DNA of 64,000 nt, taken from Methylovirgula ligni. GTDB taxonomy: Bacteria > Pseudomonadota > Alphaproteobacteria > Rhizobiales > Beijerinckiaceae. How positions within the stretch are numbered: the stretch's first letter is position 1; each line of letters starts with the position of its first letter. The translations under genes were made by a program, and so were the position numbers. Of the stretch, positions 30,430-38,992 are shown piece by piece. The stretch spans positions 434,001 through 498,000 of the forward strand of contig NZ_CP025086.1 in the NCBI RefSeq assembly GCF_004135935.1, read 5' to 3'. Below the pieces are notes generated by a model, which had not been told where the DNA came from, did not search any database, and saw only the letters and a list, made by a program, of their open reading frames with translations.

Positions 30430-31574
30430 GTAACCCGAAAAGAAACCTTCTGGAGCGCCACCCCGTTGCCGCGGCCTTCGCGCTGACGATCGTGAGCGGA
30501 GTCGCCATCGCGGCGGCGACCGCCGCCCTGCCCGGAGTCGGCACGGCGATTTCCGGCGTGATACGCGCCATCCTGCCTTGGGTCGCGATGACCGCCGCCG
30601 CGATCGCGGTCGCCGCGGCGGCTTTTGTCGTGCTGCGGCTCGCGATGAACTGGCCGCGGCGGCTGCCGAGCGGTGTCCTGCAAGTCGGTCCCGCGCGTCC
30701 GTTCGCGCCGCTGCCCGAATTGCACGTCCCGGCGCCGAAGCCCCAGTCCAGCCCTGCCGAACGCGCCATCGCCGAACTCGACGCGATGGTCGGGCTCGGC
30801 TCCGTCAAAGCGGAGATCAACCGCCTTGGTGCCCGGATGCAGGTGGAACGGCGGCGACGCGAAGAAGGGCTCCCGGTTACCCCCATGAGCCTGCACATGG
30901 TGTTTGCAGGACCGCCGGGTGTCGGCAAAACCGTCGTCGCCAGCACCCTCGGGAGCATTTACGCGTCGGTCGGCGCTCTCCGCAAAGGCCATGTCGTCCA
31001 GGTCGAGCGCGTGTCATTGATCGGCAGCTATATCGGGCAAACGGCACCAAAGACGCTCGACCGCTGCAAGGAAGCGCTCAACGGCATCCTTTTCATCGAC
31101 GAGGCCTATTCCTTGACGGACCCTGCAGGCGGCTCCAGCGATTTCGGCCAGGAGGCGATTTCGACGATCCTCAAATTCATGGAGGACAACCGCGATCGGA
31201 TCGTCGTCATTGTCGCCGGATATCCGGACAAGATGCGCCACTTCCTCGACAGCAACCCTGGCCTTTCCGGCCGCTTCGCCCGGCGTATCGACTTCCCGGC
31301 CTACAGCGAGGACGAACTCATCGAGATTTTCGCCCGGATTGGCGCGAAGGAGCATTTGAAACTCCCGGCGGGTTTCGAGGCGCGTATCCGGCCATGGGTT
31401 GCAAGCGCAATGCACCGCGACGACTGGGCAAATGCCCGCTCGATGCGCACCATGGTCGAGCGTGTTCGCGAGATGCAGGCGATCCGGCTCTCCGCCGATC
31501 CGAGCGCCGATCTCAGCGAGGTGACGATTTCGGATATCGATCACATGATCGAAACCATGGAAACGTCGATATGA
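30426..31574 (+). CDS. Membrane-anchored AAA+ ATPase of the CbbX/SpoVK/EccA type
   Basis: ATPase of 382 residues. Two hydrophobic segments (about 13-34 and 48-74) precede a cytoplasmic linker and one AAA domain: MVGLGSVKAEI at the domain entry (121-131), Walker A GPPGVGKT at 162-169, Walker B ILFIDEAYSL at 221-230, sensor 1 VIVAGYPDKM at about 261-270 and an Arg-finger region SGRFARRIDF at 281-290. The domain is closest in pattern to CbbX (Rubisco activase) and EccA of type VII secretion, but those lack N-terminal membrane helices and no Rubisco or ESX gene is present here. It overlaps its neighbours by 4 bases on each side. Confidence 0.88.
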   Translation: MSNPKRNLLERHPVAAAFALTIVSGVAIAAATAALPGVGTAISGVIRAILPWVAMTAAAIAVAAAAFVVLRLAMNWPRRLPSGVLQVGPARPFAPLPELHVPAPKPQSSPAERAIAELDAMVGLGSVKAEINRLGARMQVERRRREEGLPVTPMSLHMVFAGPPGVGKTVVASTLGSIYASVGALRKGHVVQVERVSLIGSYIGQTAPKTLDRCKEALNGILFIDEAYSLTDPAGGSSDFGQEAISTILKFMEDNRDRIVVIVAGYPDKMRHFLDSNPGLSGRFARRIDFPAYSEDELIEIFARIGAKEHLKLPAGFEARIRPWVASAMHRDDWANARSMRTMVERVREMQAIRLSADPSADLSEVTISDIDHMIETMETSI

Positions 31575-32275
31575 GCGATCTGTACGATGCCAGCATGTCG
31601 CCGTTACGCGCCGCGCATACCTATCTGGCCGAGACAGATCCGCTTTACCGGATCAGTTTGATGGCGGTGCCGATTGCGGCGGCTGTTGCCATCGTTGCCG
31701 GATCCGCCGCCCTCGCCTGGCCGGGCGTCTCACCGCTCCCGCCGCCGGCAATTCCTGCCCCACAGCCGCAACCGCCCGCCAACCCTTCGCCTTCGGAGCC
31801 GGCCAAACCCCAGGCGCTTCGGGATCGGGCGAATACCGATCCCGCGGCTCTCGGCGAGTTGCAGAGACAAGCCGACGCAGGGAACGGGGAAGCCCAATTC
31901 TACATGGGAACGTTATATGACCCGACGCTTCCCCAAATTCCGTTTGCGAAAAAGGACATACCCGAATCCTTCGACTGGTATCGCAAATCGGCGGAGCAGG
32001 GTTTTGCCTATGGTGAACTGACTTTGGCTCAAAGCTATCAAATCGGCTGGGGCACCGCGGTTGACTATGCAAAGGCAGCACAATGGTTTCAGAAGGCGGC
32101 GCAGCAGGGCCTTCCCCTCGCGCAGTTTAACCTCGGTCAAATGACGGCCCGCGGCCTGGGCGTCCAGAAAGACTGTGCGGTCGCAAAGACCTGGCTCAGC
32201 GACGCCGCAGCGCTCGGCAACGACGAAGCTGCACGCAGCCTGCATTCCGGGTCCGATGGCGCCTGCCAGTGGTAA
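31571..32275 (+). CDS. Sel1-repeat protein with N-terminal membrane anchor
   Basis: Protein of 234 residues. A single hydrophobic segment (about 28-50) is followed by a Pro-rich linker (about 51-80) and at least three Sel1-like repeats (about 88-230; e.g. GNGEAQFYMGTLY, DWYRKSAEQGFAYGELTLA, QWFQKAAQQGLPLAQFNLGQM). These alpha-solenoids usually mediate protein contacts in the periplasm. It is the third gene of the operon, its ATG overlapping the ATPase stop. A much longer open frame through the ATPase gene in this phase is an artefact. The partner is presumably one of the two upstream products. Confidence 0.86.
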   Translation: MSDLYDASMSPLRAAHTYLAETDPLYRISLMAVPIAAAVAIVAGSAALAWPGVSPLPPPAIPAPQPQPPANPSPSEPAKPQALRDRANTDPAALGELQRQADAGNGEAQFYMGTLYDPTLPQIPFAKKDIPESFDWYRKSAEQGFAYGELTLAQSYQIGWGTAVDYAKAAQWFQKAAQQGLPLAQFNLGQMTARGLGVQKDCAVAKTWLSDAAALGNDEAARSLHSGSDGACQW

Positions 32276-32359
32276 TCGGCCTGGCGGCGTTCGGCATACC
32301 GTCCGCGCCGGACCTGTCTGCACGCCCAACTCCGCCAGCCACCAAATTCCGCAGCGCTG

Positions 32360-33394
32360 CTACTGGAAAGCGAAAACGCGATTCCAGTCGTCCTTCATAT
32401 CGACGACGGTCCATTTGTTGATCGCTGCGGCATCGAGAGCCTTGTCGAGGCGGCCGAAGGATGTGTCCCGGTCGTAGGCGTATTCTCGTACCGCATCGGT
32501 GTGATGGACAATCAGCCCCAAGCTGACGCCTCCGGCCAGGGTTGTCCATTGCAGCATCTCAAGGTCGCCATCCGAATTGCCGAACGCCGCGATGGGGCGA
32601 CGGCCGATGAACTCATTGATGCCGACGGGTTTGCCGCCTTTGTCATTGATGAAATTCACTTCCGGCAAACGCAGAAGCTCCGGTCTGCCATCGCGCATCT
32701 CGAACCGCGTCTTTATCGACGATCCGATGACCTGTTCCGGCGGAACGCCATAGACGCGCTCACTTATCGGACGCATGAACTCGATGCCTCCGCCCGAGAC
32801 GATATAGGTCTTGAAGCCGTTGGCGCGCAGGTACGCGAGCAACTCGATCATCGGCTGGTATGAGAGTTCGATATAGGGACGCTTGAACCTCGGGTGGCGC
32901 GCCGTGACAAACCAGTCGCGGACGATTTTCTCAAATTCCTCTGTGGTCATCCCGGCATGGGTCGCCATGACGAGTTCCGCCATGCCGTGTTCGCCGGACG
33001 CGGCGAGGGTTTTCATATCCCCTTCAAGCACGGCCTTGAACGGCTGCTTGTCCTTCCATTCCGGATGCAGCGGCGCAAGCGCCTTGACGCGATCAAGCGC
33101 AAAGGCCATTTGGGCATACACAGGATGTTCAACCCATAAGGTTCCGTCATTGTCGAAGGTCGCGATGCGCGCAGCGGCCGGTACAAAGTCAGCCGAGCCT
33201 TCCCGCGTTACCCGATCGACGAAATTGGTGATCGACCGCTTCGCAGCACCGCCGTTCCAGGATGGCAGCGGATCGCCCGATGCCGCGCCCTGCGCCCGGG
33301 ATGGAAGAAGCGATTCAGACAGCGCCGGAAGCAGCGTCAGAGCACCGATGAGCCCGCGGCGGCTGATACCCGAGAAAATGCAAGGTTTCGGCAT
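32360..33394 (-). CDS. Exported HAD-superfamily phosphatase with twin-arginine signal
   Basis: Predicted periplasmic phosphatase of 344 residues. A Tat signal with SRRGLIGAL (11-19) is followed by HAD motif I TFDNDGTLW (nucleophile Asp81, acid Asp83), motif II in TYIVSGGG and motif IV GNSDGDLEML. Family members are annotated as haloacid dehalogenase-like or phosphoserine-phosphatase-like proteins of the cell envelope. ATG 33394 was chosen because AAAGG lies upstream; ATG 33418 is in frame. It converges with the Sel1 gene. Confidence 0.86.
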   Translation of the reverse strand: MPKPCIFSGISRRGLIGALTLLPALSESLLPSRAQGAASGDPLPSWNGGAAKRSITNFVDRVTREGSADFVPAAARIATFDNDGTLWVEHPVYAQMAFALDRVKALAPLHPEWKDKQPFKAVLEGDMKTLAASGEHGMAELVMATHAGMTTEEFEKIVRDWFVTARHPRFKRPYIELSYQPMIELLAYLRANGFKTYIVSGGGIEFMRPISERVYGVPPEQVIGSSIKTRFEMRDGRPELLRLPEVNFINDKGGKPVGINEFIGRRPIAAFGNSDGDLEMLQWTTLAGGVSLGLIVHHTDAVREYAYDRDTSFGRLDKALDAAAINKWTVVDMKDDWNRVFAFQ

Positions 33395-33634
33395 GGCGAA
33401 CGCCTTTCGCATTTGCATCGCATCAAATGACGCGCCCGGACTTTACCCCGAATTTTGAAGTCGCGCCGCTGTCACAATTTTTCCGGAACGATAGCCGCGG
33501 CGGTAGCATTGCACCTTCAGTGCGGCGCGCCTAAAAGCGCGATGTCACGACGAAATTGAAGAACCGGCGACGGAAGCCCAGGCAAATATTGTTCGCCACG
33601 CGGCGAGCGCCTCGAGCAGCTATAGGAAATCGAA

Positions 33635-34003
33635 ATGCCAAATTCGACGGAATTCAAGGTCCATATCGATGTTGCAAGGCTCAATATCGTCTTGGAGGCA
33701 TGGCAAAACGGCGCGGCTGCGGGCAGCATCGCCCTTTCGCCCGCGCAAACCGATACTCTCATTCGCGATCTCGGCAAAAATCGCGCGCTTCTTGTTCAGC
33801 CCGTCGCGGCTGAGCTCGACGATAACTCGGCTGATCCCGTCATAGATCCGGCCTGGCTGACGCCCGAGGTCCGCTATCCCGACGGTCGCATGCTCTCGAT
33901 CCGCGACCCGGGCCTCGGTTGGCTGACGTATATTTTCCCGGACAACGAGGCCACAGATCTTGCGCAGTGGCTCACGAAAGACCTGCCGCTGCAGCAAGAG
34001 TGA
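33635..34003 (+). CDS. Hypothetical protein
   Basis: Unrecognised soluble protein of 122 residues with an AGGAAA ribosome-binding sequence 6 bases before the ATG. The N-terminal half has an amphipathic VHIDVARLNIVLEAWQNG helix-like stretch and an acidic middle; the C-terminal half (YPDGRMLSIRDPGLGWLTYIFPDNEA) looks like a short beta-rich module. No signal peptide, membrane segment or cysteine. Codon usage matches the host. It ends one base before the convergent small basic gene. Confidence 0.68.
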   Translation: MPNSTEFKVHIDVARLNIVLEAWQNGAAAGSIALSPAQTDTLIRDLGKNRALLVQPVAAELDDNSADPVIDPAWLTPEVRYPDGRMLSIRDPGLGWLTYIFPDNEATDLAQWLTKDLPLQQE

Positions 34004-34004
34004 T

Positions 34005-34232
34005 CTATCGGTGCTCGCCCAGTCCAATGCCGATGATGCCCGCGCGGCGGCGCAACGCGCCGACCGTCCGCTTCATCTGCTTTGAAATCTTCGCAACGGG
34101 CGTTCTGGCTTTGGAATGTGCCTTGAGAGCGCGGATATCGTCCTTCGTCCACGGCTTGATGACCCGCCGCGCCGTTTTGGGCGCCGCTGTCTTCTTCGCA
34201 GCGACTTTCTTTACCGTTGTCTTCTTCGCCAT
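34005..34232 (-). CDS. Small lysine-rich DNA-binding-like protein
   Basis: Basic protein of 75 residues. An N-terminal AKKTTVKKVAAKKTAAPKTA tail, similar to histone H1 or HU-type tails, is followed by a SANT/Myb-like helical region (IKPWTKDDIRALKAHSKARTPVAKISKQMKRTVGALRRRA in overview, tryptophan at its start). Similar small proteins are common in Hyphomicrobiales. DNA binding is inferred from charge and pattern. The ATG at 34232 with GGAGGAT upstream is preferred over an in-frame ATG at 34268. Confidence 0.8.
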   Translation of the reverse strand: MAKKTTVKKVAAKKTAAPKTARRVIKPWTKDDIRALKAHSKARTPVAKISKQMKRTVGALRRRAGIIGIGLGEHR

Positions 34233-34346
34233 TTCGATCCTCCAACTGGAAGACCGGTATATAGGCATAAACTCTTAGCAACAATCTAACGGATTTTCGG
34301 CCCGGGCAGGACCGGCGCTTCATATACCTCGCTGCGGCGGGCGGCC

Positions 34347-36128
34347 TCAGACGAGATAATAGAGCTTGTGATGGGGTTCTGTGTCATCCGTGTACGCGGC
34401 TTCGCCGGCCGGGGCGAGTGCAGAGGCTTGCAGCTTTAGATGGGCGTAGCGGACGGCCTTGATCGTTGCGGAATATTCCTCGCCCTCTTCGCGGAAGACC
34501 TGCTCCGCCGGAAACCAGCTCTCGAAGCCGACATTTTGCAGCGCGCGCAAAGTATCCGGCCGCACGCCGGCGAGAAGCACAGCGACGCCGTGCGCGGTTT
34601 CTTCATGCAGGAAATGCTCGAGCCGCTCGATGCAGACGACATCGGGATTGCGCGCGCGCTTCAGCCGCAGGATGACGAATTTGATATTCTGCGCCGCGAT
34701 GCGCGCCTTCAGCGCTTCGAGATAACGGTCGAGTTCCGGCGCCGCGCCGAAGAACAATTCGCCTTCGAGATCGTAGATGATGAGCCCCGGATCGACAGGA
34801 TCGGTCGGCAGCCGCTCGCGCACCACGCGCTCGGGCGCCACCACCAGCTCGGAGGATTTCAGCTTCGCCGCACGCGGCACAAACAGCAGGATCGAGAGCA
34901 CGACGCCAAGCAGTACGGCCGTGTCGAGATCGATCAGCACCGCCGCGAGCGCCGTCACCACAACGAGGCCGGCATCGTAGCGGGAGGCTCGCAACGTATA
35001 GGCGAGCCGCTTGAAATCGACGAGCCGCGCCGCCGTGACAAGCAGCAGCCCGGCCAGGGCAGGCTTGGGGATATAGCGCAGCAGCGGCGCAATCAGCAGC
35101 ACCGCGATGGCGACCGTGGCGGCAGTGATGATGCCGGAGAAACGTGTCGCCGCGCCCGCCTGATAATTGATCGCCGAGCGCGACAGCGAGCCGGAGCCGG
35201 GAAGACTCTGGAAAAAGCCGCCGGCCAGATTGGCGAGACCCTCGGCGAGGATCTGCCGATTGTAATCGAGCTTCTGCCGTGTCTCGTTAGCGATCGCCTT
35301 GGCGATCGACAGCGCCTCGATCAGACCGACGAAAGCGATGGCAAGCGCCCCCTGGGAAAGATGGCCGAGCCACGCGGTGTTGACCACGGGAATGTGTGGC
35401 AGCGGCAGGCTCGCCGGAACCTTGCCGGCGATGGCAATGGCGGTCTTGCCGCCGAGGCCCGGGATCGACCAGCCGGCGAAATAGGCGATCAAGGCCGTGA
35501 TGATGAGGACCGACAGCATATCGACCTGTGGCAGCTTGTAACGGCGGACGAGCTTGCGCAGGACGACCGCCAGCACCACCGCTGTAGCGCTCAGGGCCAG
35601 AGCCTTGTAATTGACGTGATCGCCTTCGAAGAGCGTCAGCCACAGCCGCTGCAGAACCTGCATGTGGCCGTTCCCCTTGTCATGCACGCCGAGCGCATTG
35701 CCGATTTGCCCGATGGCAAGCAGGAAGGAGGCGCCGGCCATGAAGCCGATGATCACCGATTCCGAAATGTAGCGCGTGAGGTCGCCGAGCCTAAAGACGG
35801 CGATCAGGATCTGAATGGAGCCGACGAGCACACCGAGCAGGAACAGGGCCTCGGCAAGATCGGTGCGGTTTTCCGGATCGATAAAGGCGAGCGCGCTGAA
35901 AACCAGCAGCGATATCGCGCTGGTCGGCCCATTGATCAGATGCGAGGAGGAGCCGAAAATCGAAGCGACGGTGGTCACCACGATCGCCGAATAGAGGCCG
36001 TATTTCGGATCGACGCCAGCAATGAGGGCATAGGCCATGCCTTGCGGCAGCGAGATCGCGGCAACGGTCAGCCCGGCGACGAGATCGCGGCGCCCTTTGT
36101 CCCAATTGTAATTCAAAGCGAGGCTCAT
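34347..36128 (-). CDS. SulP-family sulfate/anion permease with STAS domain
   Basis: Inner-membrane anion transporter of 593 residues. About 12-14 membrane helices span residues 10-430, opening with the SulP signature VAGLTVAAISLPQGMAYALIAGV, and a cytoplasmic STAS domain (about 440-560; DLEGELFFGAAPELDRYLEAL) follows. It lies 47 bases downstream of a sulfate-binding protein gene on the same strand, suggesting sulfate as substrate and joint transcription. The last 30 residues are a short unstructured tail. Confidence 0.93.
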   Translation of the reverse strand: MSLALNYNWDKGRRDLVAGLTVAAISLPQGMAYALIAGVDPKYGLYSAIVVTTVASIFGSSSHLINGPTSAISLLVFSALAFIDPENRTDLAEALFLLGVLVGSIQILIAVFRLGDLTRYISESVIIGFMAGASFLLAIGQIGNALGVHDKGNGHMQVLQRLWLTLFEGDHVNYKALALSATAVVLAVVLRKLVRRYKLPQVDMLSVLIITALIAYFAGWSIPGLGGKTAIAIAGKVPASLPLPHIPVVNTAWLGHLSQGALAIAFVGLIEALSIAKAIANETRQKLDYNRQILAEGLANLAGGFFQSLPGSGSLSRSAINYQAGAATRFSGIITAATVAIAVLLIAPLLRYIPKPALAGLLLVTAARLVDFKRLAYTLRASRYDAGLVVVTALAAVLIDLDTAVLLGVVLSILLFVPRAAKLKSSELVVAPERVVRERLPTDPVDPGLIIYDLEGELFFGAAPELDRYLEALKARIAAQNIKFVILRLKRARNPDVVCIERLEHFLHEETAHGVAVLLAGVRPDTLRALQNVGFESWFPAEQVFREEGEEYSATIKAVRYAHLKLQASALAPAGEAAYTDDTEPHHKLYYLV

Positions 36129-36175
36129 ATGCTTCCCCTCAGGCCCGCGCGGCGGCGCTCAAATTTGATTGGTTT

Positions 36176-37231
36176 TCAATTCGTCTTGGGTGGCGCGATC
36201 GTGTCGACGATGCCGTTGTCGGCGAAGAATTTTTCGCGGGCGTCGTCCCAATCCTTGGCGATGGCGGTGATCGGGAACAGCTTGATGTTGGGCAGAAGGT
36301 CCGCGTGTCTCGCCAGGATTTCCGGCTTGATGGGCCGGTAGCCGAATTTGGCGGCTGTCTCCTGAGCCGCGTCGGTAAACAGATATTCGAGATAGGCCCT
36401 GGCGAAGGCGGCCGTCTTCTTGTCCTTGAGATTGGCATCGACCCAGGCGACCGCCGGCTCGGCGCGGATGCTAACGGGCGGATAGACGATCTCGAACTCG
36501 TCCTTGTCGGCGGCGACTTCGCGCAGCGCCTCGTTCTCCCAGGTCAGATGCACGTCGCCGATCTTCTCGATGGTGAAGCTGGTGGCGGCGCCCCGCGCGC
36601 CCGTATCGAACACCGCGACATGCTGAAACAGCGCTTTCAGAAAGGCGAGCGCCTGCGCATCACTGCCGCCGCGCGTCGTGACGGAGCCCCACGCCGCGAG
36701 GACGCTCAATTTGCCGTTGCCGGAGGTGCGCGGGTTCGGCGTCACGATGGCCACATCGCCTTTGACGAGATCCGGCCAGTCGTGAATGTTCTTCGGATTG
36801 CCCTTGTGAACGACGAAGACGATCGTTGACGTATAGGGCACCGAATTGTTGGGCAGGCGCGACTGCCAGCCCGGCGCGATCAGGCCGCGCTTGCGCAGCG
36901 CATCGACATCGGTCGGCAGCGCCAGCGTGACGACATCGGCCTTTTCCGACCCGTCGATGACGTTGCGCGCCTGCCGCGACGAGCCGCCGTGCGACTGCTT
37001 GATCTCCAGTTTAACGCCGGTCTGCTTTTTGTATTCGGCGATGAATTGCGGATCGAGCGCGGCATAGAGTTCGCGCGTCGGATCGTAGGAGACATTGAGG
37101 ATCGTGTTGGATGGATCGCCGTGCAGATTTTTGACGGTGATCAGGCTCCCCGCCACCACGACCGCGGCAATCGCGAAAATATTGAGCCAGGGAATACGCG
37201 ACCAAGAAGGCTGCTGTGTCGCGTCCGCCAT
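36176..37231 (-). CDS. Sulfate/thiosulfate-binding protein (Sbp/CysP type) with N-terminal anchor
   Basis: Periplasmic sulfate-binding protein of 351 residues. The Sbp signature is clear: [19 protein letters not shown] at about 48-66, [17 protein letters not shown] at about 78-94, and [19 protein letters not shown] further on. In place of a cleavable signal it has a hydrophobic helix at about 14-34 without an obvious cleavage site, so it may be tethered. No cysT/cysW/cysA genes follow; instead a SulP permease does. A 27-bp palindrome lies 24 bases before the ATG. Confidence 0.93.
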   Translation of the reverse strand: MADATQQPSWSRIPWLNIFAIAAVVVAGSLITVKNLHGDPSNTILNVSYDPTRELYAALDPQFIAEYKKQTGVKLEIKQSHGGSSRQARNVIDGSEKADVVTLALPTDVDALRKRGLIAPGWQSRLPNNSVPYTSTIVFVVHKGNPKNIHDWPDLVKGDVAIVTPNPRTSGNGKLSVLAAWGSVTTRGGSDAQALAFLKALFQHVAVFDTGARGAATSFTIEKIGDVHLTWENEALREVAADKDEFEIVYPPVSIRAEPAVAWVDANLKDKKTAAFARAYLEYLFTDAAQETAAKFGYRPIKPEILARHADLLPNIKLFPITAIAKDWDDAREKFFADNGIVDTIAPPKTN

Positions 37232-37255
37232 TTTATCATCCCCGGCCTTATAACA

Positions 37256-37282
37256 ATTAGTCTATAATTATTATGGACTAAT
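37256..37282. promoter_or_regulatory. 27-bp near-perfect palindromic operator upstream of sulfate uptake genes
   Basis: ATTAGTC (37256-37262) and GACTAAT (37276-37282) flank an AT-rich centre; 12 of 13 base pairs are complementary around the central base. It lies 25 bases upstream of the sulfate-binding-protein ATG, within the likely promoter. Size and AT-rich palindromy fit Rrf2-type or similar dimeric repressors. Which protein binds it is not shown. Confidence 0.75.
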
Positions 37283-37675
37283 CGGGGGATGTCAAACGGA
37301 TTACAAATATATGTCGCTCCACAGAAAATCGCTGTGGCCTCGGATGCGCCAACCTCGCACGCGGGATTTTTCCGCGTTGAATCCTGCAAAATATTCCACC
37401 GCGAACAGTATCAATTTTGACCTGCGCTTAAAATTTCGCCGCTTCAGCGATTAGCCTGACGTGGCGCGAGTACAAGCCTGTGTATTTCTCGCAACACCAA
37501 GCACTATCGTTGCGTGCAGGAGATTGACTTCCTGCTGATTTAAAAAATATTCTTGTTTAGGCGACGTTGAGAGAATTTTTAAGCTCAATCGGAGCCGTTG
37601 GAGAACGACCTTGCTGCGTCGTTCAGGAGCCGGATCCCTTCCAACTGAAGGCGAAACTCGGCCAAAGGCGAGAAG
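37283..37675. other. Intergenic region between sulfate uptake operon and sulfotransferase
   Basis: About 390 bases with no credible gene on either strand; a very long minus-strand open frame covering 37451-39853 is the antisense of two real genes. AT-rich patches (for example 37540-37556) could carry promoters for the divergent genes. Confidence 0.5.
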
Positions 37676-38743
37676 ATGACTCTTCGGGTTGGGGCCGAGG
37701 GCCAAGGTCTCGTATTTCTGCTCGGCGTTCCGCGCTCCGGCACGACGCTTCTCGCCACGATGCTCGACCGGCATCCGGCCATTACGGCGCCGCCGGAACC
37801 GTGGCTGATGCTGGCGCTCGCCGAACTGGGCCGCGTTTCGCCGCGCCATCCCGCCGGCAGCACGCTTGTCGGCTCGGCCGTCGATCAATTCCTCGGAAGT
37901 GACGGGCTCATCTTGAGCGCGCGCGGCGCGGCCACCGCGGTCTACCAGAATCATCTGGAGCAGAGCGGCGCTTCCATCTTCGTCGATAAGACACCCCGCT
38001 ACGCGCTGATCCTCGATTTCATCGTCTCGGTTTTTCCGCGCGCCCGCTACATCTGGCTGCGGCGCGACCCGATGGATGTCGCCGCTTCCTACCTCACGAC
38101 CTGGCGCACCGATCTGGCAAAGATGCTGGCTTCGCGCACGGACGCGCCCGAGATTTTCGATCTGACCATCGGTCTCGACCGGCTCATCGAGTTCGGTAAG
38201 CGGCGGACGGGCTTTGTCCACGTCGTTCATTACGAGAACCTGGTCTGCGATCCGCATCAGGAATTGGCAAAGCTGCTGCCCCACATCGGTCTCGAAGCCG
38301 AGGCGTCCACGATCGAATCCATGGTCGCCTTCAACAAGAACGGGCGGCCGAAGTGTATCTTTGGCGATCCCAAGATCCACGCGACGTCGCGGGTTCACAA
38401 CAATTCGGTCGGTGGATGGAAATCGATCCTCGACGGCAACCGGCTGCAGATTTTGTTCGATGCCATCGGCCCCCGCCGCATGATCGAGCTCGGCTACGCC
38501 GGGACGGTCGAGGCGCTGAAGCAAAAGGGCATCGTCGAGCGCGACGCTTCGGCTCCGATGGGCTATCAACAGATGGTGCGACATTACAGGCTCGCACGCG
38601 AGGTGGATATCAAGCAGAGTTCCACCCTCGATTCCGGCATCCCCGTGACGCGCAAGACGGCGAAACAACGCCTGACAGAATCGGCCCAGCGCTTCTCGCT
38701 CAGAATTCGCTTCTTCTTCGATCGGTTGAGAACGGCGATCTAG
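37676..38743 (+). CDS. Sulfotransferase-family protein
   Basis: Predicted PAPS-dependent sulfotransferase of 355 residues. The 5'-phosphosulfate-binding motif FLLGVPRSGTTLLATMLDRHP is near residues 14-34, and the 3'-phosphate-binding region is likely YIWLRRDPMDVAASYL (about 125-140). The C-terminus is basic. It is divergent from the sulfate uptake operon, so sulfate import may feed sulfation of a lipid, glycan or other acceptor; the acceptor is unknown. ATG with AGGCGAG upstream. Confidence 0.9.
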   Translation: MTLRVGAEGQGLVFLLGVPRSGTTLLATMLDRHPAITAPPEPWLMLALAELGRVSPRHPAGSTLVGSAVDQFLGSDGLILSARGAATAVYQNHLEQSGASIFVDKTPRYALILDFIVSVFPRARYIWLRRDPMDVAASYLTTWRTDLAKMLASRTDAPEIFDLTIGLDRLIEFGKRRTGFVHVVHYENLVCDPHQELAKLLPHIGLEAEASTIESMVAFNKNGRPKCIFGDPKIHATSRVHNNSVGGWKSILDGNRLQILFDAIGPRRMIELGYAGTVEALKQKGIVERDASAPMGYQQMVRHYRLAREVDIKQSSTLDSGIPVTRKTAKQRLTESAQRFSLRIRFFFDRLRTAI

Positions 38744-38897
38744 CCCGATTGGGGCGAGACGCCCACAATATCCGCAGCCGCATACGTCATTACGTCCACC
38801 GACCCTGCACCCCGCGTTACCGCAGTCATGAGGTTCTTTGGCGCGGGATCGTAACCCGGAGATCGCTGACAGAACCTCAAAGACCGAAGGGTGCAGA

Positions 38898-38912
38898 GCC
38901 CCGAATCGGGGC
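38898..38912. repeat. 15-bp perfect GC-rich palindrome upstream of hemW
   Basis: GCCCCGA-A-TCGGGGC is a perfect palindrome in the 249-base gap between the sulfotransferase and hemW. There is no following T-run, so it is not a clear terminator; it may be a binding site or chance. The rest of the gap shows nothing. Confidence 0.35.
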
Positions 38913-38992
38913 CGTCCCACCCCCGCCGAACAAAATGTGGGCAGCCCCGCCTGCGCAGGTGACCGAATCACCCGCCCGTGACATAAGGCGGC

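Noticed and set aside
30426-31574. Rubisco activase CbbX
   Set aside because: The AAA domain resembles CbbX, but the N-terminal membrane helices and the absence of cbbL/cbbS argue against that function.
30578-32275. Sel1 gene as a 565-residue protein
   Set aside because: The first 331 codons are an out-of-frame reading of the AAA ATPase gene; the ATG at 31571 with ATGA overlap is the natural start.
33635-34003. Toxin-antitoxin pair with the small basic protein at 34005-34232
   Set aside because: The two genes are convergent, not an operon, and neither resembles a known toxin or antitoxin.
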